A DNA stretch of 5,812 bases. It comes from an uncultured Acidimicrobiia bacterium (GTDB lineage: Bacteria > Actinomycetota > Acidimicrobiia > UBA5794). Of this stretch, positions 1 to 5,204 are shown piece by piece. Position 1 is the stretch's first letter, and every line of letters begins with the position of its first letter. Where the stretch lies: NCBI GenBank assembly GCA_905480055.1, contig CAJQOW010000155.1, forward strand, positions 1 to 5,812. The letters run 5' to 3'. A model generated the notes under the pieces. That model did not search any database, had not been told where the DNA came from, and saw only the letters and a list, made by a program, of their open reading frames with translations. The translations under genes and the position numbers were made by a program.

Positions 1-51
1 TGCATATGCGACGATTGCTCCGACCACGACCGCCAACCCAAGAATTCCCAC
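1..51 (-). CDS. N-terminus of an unidentified membrane or exported protein (partial)
   Basis: Read on the minus strand from a GTG at 51-49, the frame stays open to the window edge and gives VGILGLAVVVGAIVAYA. This is a continuous hydrophobic stretch of about 16 residues with no charge. AGGAGG at 61-56 lies 4 bases before this GTG. A second GTG at 54-52 is in frame but only 1 base from AGGAGG, so 51 is preferred. An in-frame TAG at 75-73 rules out a longer start. The stretch fits a signal peptide or first transmembrane helix, although the lack of an N-terminal lysine or arginine is unusual. The remainder lies outside the window and no function can be assigned. A repeat site (86-142) sits just upstream. 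Confidence 0.5.
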   Translation of the reverse strand, partial: MGILGLAVVVGAIVAYA

Positions 52-55
52 CACG

Positions 56-61
56 CCTCCT
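56..61 (-). promoter_or_regulatory. Shine-Dalgarno AGGAGG for the left-edge gene
   Basis: A perfect AGGAGG on the minus strand, 4 bases before the GTG at 51. This is the main evidence that the 17-codon hydrophobic frame at the edge is a real gene start. Confidence 0.5.
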
Positions 62-85
62 AGCTCCGGACTCTAAACACCCCGC

Positions 86-142
86 CCAGATCCGGCACTA
101 TGCACGGCTTCCTCTACACACACATATGTGCCGATATGTGCA
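86..142 (-). repeat. Palindromic intergenic repeat, site 1 (units B and A)
   Basis: The A unit (119-142) contains a perfect inverted repeat, CACATAT (121-127) and ATATGTG (134-140), around a 6-base loop GTGCCG. A B unit (86-105, CCAGATCCGGCACTATGCAC on the plus strand) follows after a 13-base spacer. The A unit begins 6 bp beyond the stop codon of the 148-441 gene. The outer bases CCGCCC (82-87) and GCGGG (143-147) could close a larger stem. The same two units in the same order recur at 1218-1263, 3449-3530 and 5151-5198. Confidence 0.75.
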
Positions 143-147
143 GCGGG

Positions 148-441
148 CTACGGCGTCGGGATGAGGCCGATGTTGCCTTCGAGTACGGTCGCCGTCTCAC
201 CTGGTTCGTCCTCGATGCTCCATTCGTCAAAAAACGCCCGAGCACCCTCCTTGGAGGCCCACTTCGCCAGGGCGACGAATTCATCGCCGTCCTGAGCGAA
301 CCAGGCTCGATGGAACAGGCACCCGTGCAGCGCAGCGCTCGCTTGCATCTCCGCACTGATCCCCGTGACTCGACTCTGGTAGAGGTCTTGCGCTGTCCGC
401 CCATCCGGCGTCGGACATGGCACCCGAAACAGAACCCACAT
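148..441 (-). CDS. Small ABM-like dimeric alpha/beta-barrel protein
   Basis: Encodes 97 residues. The pattern is an N-terminal strand (MWVLFRV), a helix around 25-39, paired strands around 41-47 and 53-59 joined by a DGDEF turn, then a helix at 62-73 (WASKEGARAFFDEW). The motif of strand, acidic turn with Phe, strand, Trp and following helix is typical of the antibiotic biosynthesis monooxygenase (ABM) and related dimeric ferredoxin-like families, and the length matches. Those families include cofactor-free monooxygenases, heme-degrading enzymes and many proteins of unknown role. No catalytic residue is diagnostic here, so the substrate is unknown. The ATG at 441 is chosen over an in-frame GTG at 456 because GAGAGGAG lies 5 bases before it. 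Stop TAG at 150-148, directly followed by a repeat site. An unrelated small protein is possible. Confidence 0.72.
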   Translation of the reverse strand: MWVLFRVPCPTPDGRTAQDLYQSRVTGISAEMQASAALHGCLFHRAWFAQDGDEFVALAKWASKEGARAFFDEWSIEDEPGETATVLEGNIGLIPTP

Positions 442-446
442 CTCAT

Positions 447-454
447 CTCCTCTC
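447..454 (-). promoter_or_regulatory. Shine-Dalgarno for the ABM-like gene
   Basis: GAGAGGAG on the minus strand, 5 bases before the ATG at 441. It overlaps codons of the longer in-frame GTG start at 456 and so argues for the shorter protein. Confidence 0.6.
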
Positions 455-481
455 ACGAAACGTCAAGGCAGCAACCTACCT

Positions 482-507
482 CACGCATATCTGCCGATGT
501 CTGCGGG
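482..507 (-). repeat. Palindromic intergenic repeat, site 2 (unit A, diverged)
   Basis: The plus-strand sequence CGCATATCTGCCGATGTCTG matches the A unit with a few changes, keeping the CATAT and TGCCGAT core. The outer bases CGCA and TGCG can pair but the inner palindrome is damaged. No convincing B unit is seen beside it. It lies 41 bp upstream of the ABM-like start and marks one end of the roughly 700-bp stretch without a supported gene. Confidence 0.6.
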
Positions 508-508
508 G

Positions 509-1217
509 TGGGCTTGGGCGGTTGGGTTGGATGTATGGATGCTCCCTCGATGTATCGCGATGCCGCTGTGTTGCTTCGCGTTGAGCTGGAGCCTGATCAG
601 GTTGGACGCCACGCTGCGCATCTGAGCAGCGCACGCTCTGTCGATCACACTCGCGTGACGTGGGCTGGAGGTTGGCCAGGAGCCGAACGGATCGATGTGT
701 CCTTCCATCGAGACTCGACGGATTCGGGTCCGGTTCTCGAGTCGAGATACACGGTTGCTTGCGAGTCGAACTTCCTGCCGCCTGTCCTTGGCATCGACAT
801 CAAGCCGCGCAAGGGTTCGCTCAGTGACCGGTGGAGCAAACCGCTTCGCGATACAGACGTGACGTCCGGTTGTGCGGGACAGTGGATCTGGTTGAGTGAC
901 AGACCGGCACGAGGCGAGGTGGGAACGACAGCTCGGTTCTCGTGGGGAGACCGGAACGTCCCGCCTCAATACGGCACACCACGCACATGGCTACCGATCC
1001 CAACACGAGATCTCGCCTCTGGTCTCATCGATCGGCAGGCCCAGGAGTGGTTTGGCCGCAACTAGGAGGGAAACGGACTCCAACTCAAAGGCCGTCAAGG
1101 AACACTGAGCACGGCCGCTGCCGAGTCGGCGGACGAGATCGAATACACCACCCGACAGCTGACGAGCCTATGTCGATCCCTCCCATCGCTCAACCCCACG
1201 TAGAAGACAATCGACAG
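509..1217. other. About 700 bp with no supportable gene
   Basis: Long frames are open on both strands but none is convincing. On the plus strand a 177-codon frame runs from an ATG at 535 to a TAG at 1065; it is unusually tryptophan-rich, has no Shine-Dalgarno, and resembles no family I know. On the minus strand the frame 969-481 starts at a TTG and ends by reading through the repeat at 482-507; it is rich in Arg and Ser and low in complexity. Hand-counted GC by codon position over 535-894 is about 64/53/64%, which favours no frame, whereas a sample of the methyltransferase gene gave about 69% at third positions and 49% at second. The only small structure noted is a 6-bp stem, CGCTGC (612-617) with GCAGCG (626-631). 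It could be a decayed gene, an untranslated region or an unknown gene. Confidence 0.5.
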
Positions 1218-1263
1218 GCATGTCGGGCTATACCGGTGCGCCCATATGTGCCGATCAGTGCGG
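1218..1263 (-). repeat. Palindromic intergenic repeat, site 3 (units B and A)
   Basis: The A unit (1238-1263) contains CCCATATGTGCCGAT followed by CAGTGCGG, so one arm is diverged while the core is intact. A degenerate B unit (GGCATGTCGGGCTATACC, 1218-1235) adjoins it. The A unit starts 4 bp beyond the methyltransferase stop codon. Order and orientation match the other sites. Confidence 0.68.
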
Positions 1264-1267
1264 AGTC

Positions 1268-1924
1268 TCAGTGGCGTGTCATGACGAAACAGGCCTCGTG
1301 TGGCGAAGGCTGAGTGAGGTCAAGGCGTTCAATGTCCCAGTGGTTGCCGAATAGGTCCGTCTCCTCGCCGGGTTCGATGGGAGGGGCCCCGAAACGAGAC
1401 GGGCCTCCGAACCTCATCAGGGGGAGGTCGACACGATCGGCGTAGAAACACCACATAACGAACACGGCACCTGGTCGGGCGAGGTGGGTGACCGTCTCAG
1501 AGACCCGTGGCCGTACCGCTGGAGGGAAGTCATCTATGGTGCCCCCATCGAACAGCAAGTCGAACGGGCCCGGAAGCGCATCGTTTGGGAGGGTGAGAAG
1601 GTCCGCGACCACGAACTCGAGACCTTCGTCGATGCCTGCATCTGCGGCAGCAGCCTGTGCCTTGTCGATCGCAACCTGTGAGAAGTCAACACCAGTGACG
1701 GTGAACCCCTGCTGGGTGAGGAAGATCGAATCGGCTCCACTGCCGCACCCCAGATCGATAGCCCGTGCACCTTCCGCTCTGTCCGGGATGATCCGACCGC
1801 CCTCGCACAACTCAACCAGGATGTCTCTCGGCCCGGACTCCCACGGCGCTCCACCTCGATACATCCGATCGTAGGGACGGGCACCAAGCCGCCAAAACAC
1901 ATCGAGAAGGCTTCTCCGAGGCAT
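1268..1924 (-). CDS. Class I SAM-dependent methyltransferase
   Basis: Encodes 218 residues. Motif I, AIDLGCGSG (55-63), is the glycine-rich S-adenosylmethionine loop. GVD (78-80) supplies the acidic residue at the end of strand 2, VVAD (105-108) matches motif II, and FDLLFDGG (121-128) is the strand-4 region. The segment YDRMYRGGAPWESGP (18-32) before motif I resembles the APW/D-x-G entry seen in small-molecule methyltransferases of the thiopurine-methyltransferase/TehB-like type. The C-terminal part (160-206) is diverged, so the acceptor substrate cannot be named. The protein should be cytosolic. An in-frame extension to 1984 exists, but its first residues are encoded by the A repeat at 1953-1978, so the ATG at 1924 is preferred; its upstream bases give only a weak Shine-Dalgarno. 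The stop codon is followed within 4 bp by a repeat site. Confidence 0.88.
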   Translation of the reverse strand: MPRRSLLDVFWRLGARPYDRMYRGGAPWESGPRDILVELCEGGRIIPDRAEGARAIDLGCGSGADSIFLTQQGFTVTGVDFSQVAIDKAQAAAADAGIDEGLEFVVADLLTLPNDALPGPFDLLFDGGTIDDFPPAVRPRVSETVTHLARPGAVFVMWCFYADRVDLPLMRFGGPSRFGAPPIEPGEETDLFGNHWDIERLDLTQPSPHEACFVMTRH

Positions 1925-1952
1925 CCCATACCGTACCCGCCCGAAGCCAGCC

Positions 1953-1978
1953 CCGCCCATATGAGCCGATATGGACGG
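1953..1978 (-). repeat. Palindromic intergenic repeat, site 4 (unit A, possible B)
   Basis: Contains a perfect inverted repeat, CCATAT (1957-1962) and ATATGG (1969-1974), around the 6-base loop GAGCCG. Sequence at about 1922-1945 (CCCATACCGTACCCGCCC) may be a worn B unit, which would overlap the methyltransferase start; this is tentative. The site lies 29 bp upstream of the chosen start and about 70 bp beyond the stop of the lipoprotein gene. Confidence 0.7.
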
Positions 1979-2000
1979 CCACAATTTCGTGATGAGGTGA

Positions 2001-2026
2001 ATGCCGCTCTTATGTCAGAGCGGCAT
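2001..2026 (-). terminator. Hairpin after the lipoprotein gene, likely terminator
   Basis: A perfect 9-bp inverted repeat, ATGCCGCTC (2001-2009) and GAGCGGCAT (2018-2026), with an 8-base loop. It lies 20 bp beyond the stop of the 3402-2047 gene. There is no run of U after the stem in the minus-strand direction, so it is not a classical intrinsic terminator; U-poor terminator hairpins are common in high-GC actinobacteria. It is unrelated in sequence to the A/B repeats. Confidence 0.5.
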
Positions 2027-2046
2027 GCGAGCAACAAGCCACAGGA

Positions 2047-3402
2047 CTAGCCGGCGACGTAGATGCGAAGAACGCCCTCGGAAGTGCCAGCGGCGATTGC
2101 GAGGCTGCCGTCACGGAGCGAAGCACCGGCTACGTTGGTGGTCAGTCGACCCGGAAGCGGCAATTCGGCTGTGACATCGGTGCCCCCGGGCGTGCGGCTG
2201 AGCACACCGAGTGCATCGAGATCGTTGGTGGGGACGATGACGTCGACGCTTCCGTCTCCCGTGACATCTCCCGCCAGGGCCATGTCGAGGTTCCGGCTTC
2301 CAAGTCGATGCGATGTGAAACCGGATTGCTTCGCCGCCACCGCTAGTTCACTGCCTTCGAGACGGAAGTACTCGACGACCCCACCGATGTGTGGAATGCG
2401 CACGTCAACGACCTCGATTTCACCACGGGGTCCGGTTTGGGTGGCGCCGAGTTGATTGCGCCATCGGTTTCCTCGTCCGATTGGCGGGCTTTGGGCAACG
2501 AGCTCGCCGCCTCGATCGAACACGGCGAGCCGGGCTCCGACGTCAGCATTGCTCACGGTGACAAGGAGTTCCTCGCGTCCATCGCCATCGACGTCTATCC
2601 ACGGGGCTGCAATGCCTTCGATGACACTGGGTTTGTCAATCACCGCTACGCCGATCACCGCTTCCTGGGTCGGCTCGATGATGATCAGGCGGCCTGCTTC
2701 GAGGTTGTCGCCGAGTACACCGTGTTGGTAGCGAAGCGTCGGTTCGGCCAAGACTGAGATGAGCCCGTCCTTACTGACGCTGATTCGGCTGTCGGGAAGC
2801 GCGTCGATAGCGAGTTGGGTTGCGCTGTCTTCGTGCACTATCACAAGATCGCCGTTCTCCGTGATGTAGATGAACCGGCCGGAGGCCTGGGTCGGGTATG
2901 TGAGGGGTGAGGCGTCTGCAAGCGGCAGGACCACGGATGGACCCTCGGCGGTGTTGACCACCAAGGGTGGGGTACGACCGGGGAGCGACTCGACATCGAG
3001 TGGAAGTCGCTCTGGTCCCGCTTCGCCGAGACGCCACGCCTCGAGAAGTCCACTCTCGAGGGCAACGACCCAGGTCGCCCTTTCGGCCTCGGCAACGCCT
3101 ACAACCCATAGCGGCACACCGCCAAGCGGGATATCGACAGGAACCTGGCTGACAAGATCGGATGATCCGGGCAGCACCCGATTGCCCGAGATCGGTCCCG
3201 AGACGGTAGACAACGCGGCACGGGGTGCCTCTATCCAGTGGGGAGCCAAGTCGCTCCGATCAGTGGCGGACACGGGTGCAATGCGCGGTGTTGTCGTCGC
3301 TTCAGTGGCGTTGACCGGGGATGTGACCGCCGATTCGCCGGGTGAACATGCCACGAGCAACAGCACCGCAGCCACCCCGACGACATGGACTCTCGCAGGC
3401 AA
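2047..3402 (-). CDS. Lipoprotein with FG-GAP/VCBS-type repeats
   Basis: Encodes 451 residues from a TTG at 3402. The N-terminus is PARVHVVGVAAVLLLVACS: one Arg, a hydrophobic core and the lipobox LVAC with Cys19 as lipid anchor, followed by a Ser/Thr/Pro-rich linker (20-50). This predicts export and attachment to the outer face of the membrane. The mature part is beta-rich. It carries two acidic calcium loops of the FG-GAP/VCBS kind, DVDGDGREEL (270-279) and DVTGDGSVDVIV (379-390), as found in beta-propeller surface proteins; the other blades are too diverged to mark by eye. The role is probably ligand or surface binding, not an assigned enzyme. Start choice: GGGGAGG at 3413-3407 lies 4 bases before the TTG and gives a compact signal peptide. 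An ATG at 3453 would add 17 residues encoded partly by a repeat and give an unusually long basic n-region. A terminator-like hairpin follows the stop. Confidence 0.8.
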   Translation of the reverse strand: MPARVHVVGVAAVLLLVACSPGESAVTSPVNATEATTTPRIAPVSATDRSDLAPHWIEAPRAALSTVSGPISGNRVLPGSSDLVSQVPVDIPLGGVPLWVVGVAEAERATWVVALESGLLEAWRLGEAGPERLPLDVESLPGRTPPLVVNTAEGPSVVLPLADASPLTYPTQASGRFIYITENGDLVIVHEDSATQLAIDALPDSRISVSKDGLISVLAEPTLRYQHGVLGDNLEAGRLIIIEPTQEAVIGVAVIDKPSVIEGIAAPWIDVDGDGREELLVTVSNADVGARLAVFDRGGELVAQSPPIGRGNRWRNQLGATQTGPRGEIEVVDVRIPHIGGVVEYFRLEGSELAVAAKQSGFTSHRLGSRNLDMALAGDVTGDGSVDVIVPTNDLDALGVLSRTPGGTDVTAELPLPGRLTTNVAGASLRDGSLAIAAGTSEGVLRIYVAG

Positions 3403-3406
3403 CAGA

Positions 3407-3413
3407 CCTCCCC
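3407..3413 (-). promoter_or_regulatory. Shine-Dalgarno deciding the lipoprotein start
   Basis: GGGGAGG on the minus strand, 4 bases before the TTG at 3402. It supports that TTG over the ATG codons at 3453 and 3462, which are made by repeat sequence. Confidence 0.45.
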
Positions 3414-3448
3414 GTCTACACGCCAACCACCGGCGCACCCTTCTGCTT

Positions 3449-3530
3449 CCCATATCCGGCATTATCCACCCACATTCCGCCCACGCGCATCCGCCAATAT
3501 GCGTGCGCCCATATGTGCCGTTGTGCGCAC
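3449..3530 (-). repeat. Palindromic intergenic repeat, site 5 (units B, B and A)
   Basis: The most elaborate site. The A unit (3504-3530, core CCCATATGTGCCG) is enclosed by a perfect GTGCGC (3503-3508) and GCGCAC (3525-3530) pair. A B unit (3484-3505) contains CGCAT and ATGCG (3486-3490, 3499-3503) around CCGCCAAT. A second B-like unit (3449-3471, CCCATATCCGGCATTATCCA) lies 13 bp further on. CCGCC (3477-3481) and GGCGG (3534-3538) can close a large stem round the A and B pair. It starts 21 bp beyond the stop of the metallo-hydrolase gene and fills most of the gap to the lipoprotein gene. Confidence 0.72.
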
Positions 3531-3551
3531 CTCGGCGGTTCCACCACTCCG

Positions 3552-4413
3552 CTATTCGGATTGCAGGGCAGATCGCCAATCGATCGCTTCGTCTGCCCAC
3601 CACCTGGGCTGAGGCCGAGGCTCGCCGTCGACACGGCGGTCGGTAGCACTAGGACCAATGACGGCCCCGGCGGCCCAATCGACTGCAGTTTGGCGGGCGA
3701 CAACCGATTCGGCCGTGACGTTGAACACGGTGAGGTCTTGACAGAGAGTTGCGGGTCCGTTGTAGGTGCGGCGGACGTCCTCGAACACAGGCTCGATGTA
3801 GCCGTCGACTACGTGGCAGTGCCACATGGCTGCCATGCGTGGCTGCACCATGTCGAACACGATTCCGGCTGCTAGTGCCGAGGTGTGTGCCGTGTTGACT
3901 ACGAGTTCTGCCGTTTCGAGTGGGAAGCTCATCAGCTCGGCAAAGACAGCTGGAGGAACGAAGGTCTCATGGATCAGTAGATCGCAACCCCGAGCCGCTT
4001 CGACGACGGTATGTGCAGGCACGGTGTCGCCCGAGAACACGACGCTTCGGCCCGCATAGTCGATCCGGTACCCGACAGCGCCGTTTAGCGCATGGATCAC
4101 AGGAAACGAAGTGATCTGGACACCGTTGCGGTAGTAGACGACCTCGGTGCGGTCATACGGAACCTCGGTGACGGTGGTCTCCAGGCCGGTCGTCGGCAGG
4201 TATCCCGTAACCGACGCTACGTCCCATCGCAGCGCCTTCATGATGGAATCAACAAATGCAGCCGTACCCAAGCCGGGATCTGAAGAGTTGCCACCCCAAA
4301 CCTCAACCGGGTCGAGGCGGCCACTTCTGGCGTAGCCACCCATCAACGAGATGAAGTCGCCAATGTGATCTACATGGAGGTGAGAGAAGAACACCTTGGT
4401 GAGCGACGTCACC
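3552..4413 (-). CDS. Metallo-beta-lactamase-fold hydrolase, N-terminally truncated
   Basis: Numbered from a GTG at 4424, the reading frame holds 290 codons; the native part starts at about codon 5. The zinc-binding motif HLHVDH (His15, His17, Asp19, His20) lies almost at the start. Further expected ligands follow: His111 in VIHAL, bridging Asp133 in FSGDT and His202 in MWHCH. The pattern, with HTS at 180-182, resembles the RNase Z/arylsulfatase (AtsA)-like branch, including proteins often labelled GntH-like. The substrate is unknown. Family members normally have roughly 60-90 residues before HxHxDH, forming the first strands of the fold; these are absent. The truncation coincides with the centre of the palindrome at 4405-4422. 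No Shine-Dalgarno is present because the sequence beyond belongs to another gene on the opposite strand. As it stands the product would not fold normally. The stop is TAG at 3554-3552. Confidence 0.82.
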
Positions 4414-4422
4414 GGTGACGTC
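4405..4422. other. Perfect 18-bp palindrome at a junction between two beheaded genes
   Basis: GACGTCACCGGTGACGTC equals its own reverse complement. Leftward on the minus strand GTGACGTCGCTCACC reads V-T-S-L-T into the metallo-hydrolase; rightward on the plus strand GTGACGTCACAGGAC reads V-T-S-Q-D into the binding protein. Both genes thus appear to contain GGTGACGTC natively in the same phase, and the palindrome is the head-to-head join of the two. This is what an inversion or template switch at short complementary sequence would leave. Whether it is biological or an amplification/assembly artefact cannot be decided from the sequence. Confidence 0.75.
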
Positions 4423-5068
4423 ACAGGACGCCTTCATCGTCTCGACAGATCAGCATGCTTATGCTGAGCTCGGTGCCCGTTGGCTGTTCGAGACCCTGGG
4501 CGGCAAAGGCGATGTCGCATACATGCGTGGCATCGATGGTGTCGGTGCTGACACGCTCCGTGATGAGGGCTTCCAAGCCGCACTGAGCGAGTACCCGGAC
4601 ATCTCCATCGTGTCCGAGGTGTTCACAGACTGGTCACCGAGGACGGGCGCACAGCAGGCACTCGAGATCATCACGACGCAACCGGTTGACGGAATCTGGA
4701 CGTCGGGTATCGACTACTCCGTCGTCGAGCAGTTTCAGGTTGCTGGCCTGCCGTATGTGCCGATCGTCGGCGCGGACAACAACGCCTTCATCGGCCAGCT
4801 GCTCAACATCGACGGCCTCGAGGGCGTGGCTGTCTCTAACCCGCCTTCGATCGGTGGTGTCGCAACCGCTCTCGCATTGCGAGAGCTCCAAGGCGAGGAC
4901 ATCGACCAGTGGAACCTCATCGAACCTGTGGTACTCAACACAAGGCGAGAGCTCTCTGGTGTCTTCCACGACTACCTCCCGTCGGGATGGTCCTCGTACA
5001 TGGTCATCGAGCCCTGCGTCAGCTACACCGCCGATCAGGTCCTAGCGTGCACGGGGCCGGGAGAGTAG
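4414..5068 (+). CDS. Sugar-type periplasmic binding protein, C-terminal part only
   Basis: About 217 codons from a GTG at 4415. The segment LGARWLFETLGGKGDVAYMRGIDGVGADTLRDEGFQAAL (19-57) is characteristic of type I periplasmic binding proteins of the Peripla_BP_4/ribose-binding kind (helix, GGKGDV strand, G-x-x-x-x-D-x-x-R-x-x-GF). The later Asp-Gly-Ile-Trp strand (92-95) and VGADNNAF (118-125) fit the hinge and ligand region. Such proteins deliver sugars or similar solutes to an ABC importer. Complete members have around 320-400 residues with a signal peptide. Here the signal and roughly the first 120-150 residues are missing, and the frame closes at TGA 4400-4402. No ribosome-binding site exists and no permease or ATPase gene is nearby. 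The break is the palindrome at 4405-4422. Two Cys near the C-terminus (PCVSYTADQVLACTG) may form a disulfide. Confidence 0.82.
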
Positions 5069-5150
5069 ATAGCTAGCTCTTTCGAACGCCCAAGCCTCAT
5101 GGAGGAATCTCCGGACTCGCAGCCCGGGCATCGAAGCACTGTCTAGGGAC

Positions 5151-5198
5151 ACGCATATCCGGCAATATGCGCTTGCCCATGTGTGGGGGCATGTATAG
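5151..5198 (-). repeat. Palindromic intergenic repeat, site 6 (units B and A)
   Basis: Holds the clearest B unit: CGCATAT (5152-5158) and ATATGCG (5165-5171), a perfect 7-bp stem around the loop CCGGCA. The A unit (5175-5198, GCCCATGTGTGGGGGCATGT) is diverged but aligns end to end. It begins about 6 bp beyond the dioxygenase stop and lies between convergent gene ends. Orientation follows the dioxygenase gene. The remaining spacer 5069-5150 shows no other strong signal. Confidence 0.75.
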
Positions 5199-5204
5199 GG
5201 GGCC

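Noticed and set aside
81..147. Classical integron attC site
   Set aside because: The site has bulged inverted arms next to a stop codon, but no RYYYAAC or GTTRRRY core is seen at its ends, and the other sites also lack them.
453..470. TTGACG as a -35 promoter box for the ABM-like gene
   Set aside because: It lies too close to the start codon to leave room for a -10 box and leader.
709..753. Imperfect inverted repeat around TCTCGAGTCGAGA as a mobile-element end
   Set aside because: Short, built of simple CGA/CTC strings common in GC-rich DNA, with no partner copy, target duplication or transposase.
481..969. 162-residue minus-strand gene
   Set aside because: Starts at TTG without Shine-Dalgarno, has an Arg/Ser-rich low-complexity product, and its last residues are encoded by the repeat at 482-507.
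100..1065. Single 321-residue plus-strand gene
   Set aside because: Its first third is the antisense of the ABM-like gene and passes through two repeat units; only the part after about 535 could be independent, and that has no start signal.
2870..3646. 258-residue plus-strand frame
   Set aside because: It is the antisense of the lipoprotein gene and a repeat site; the product is a Ser/Thr/Arg-rich shadow with no motif.
86..5198. CRISPR array
   Set aside because: The repeats are spaced hundreds to over a thousand bases apart with genes between them, are diverged from each other, and no cas gene is present.
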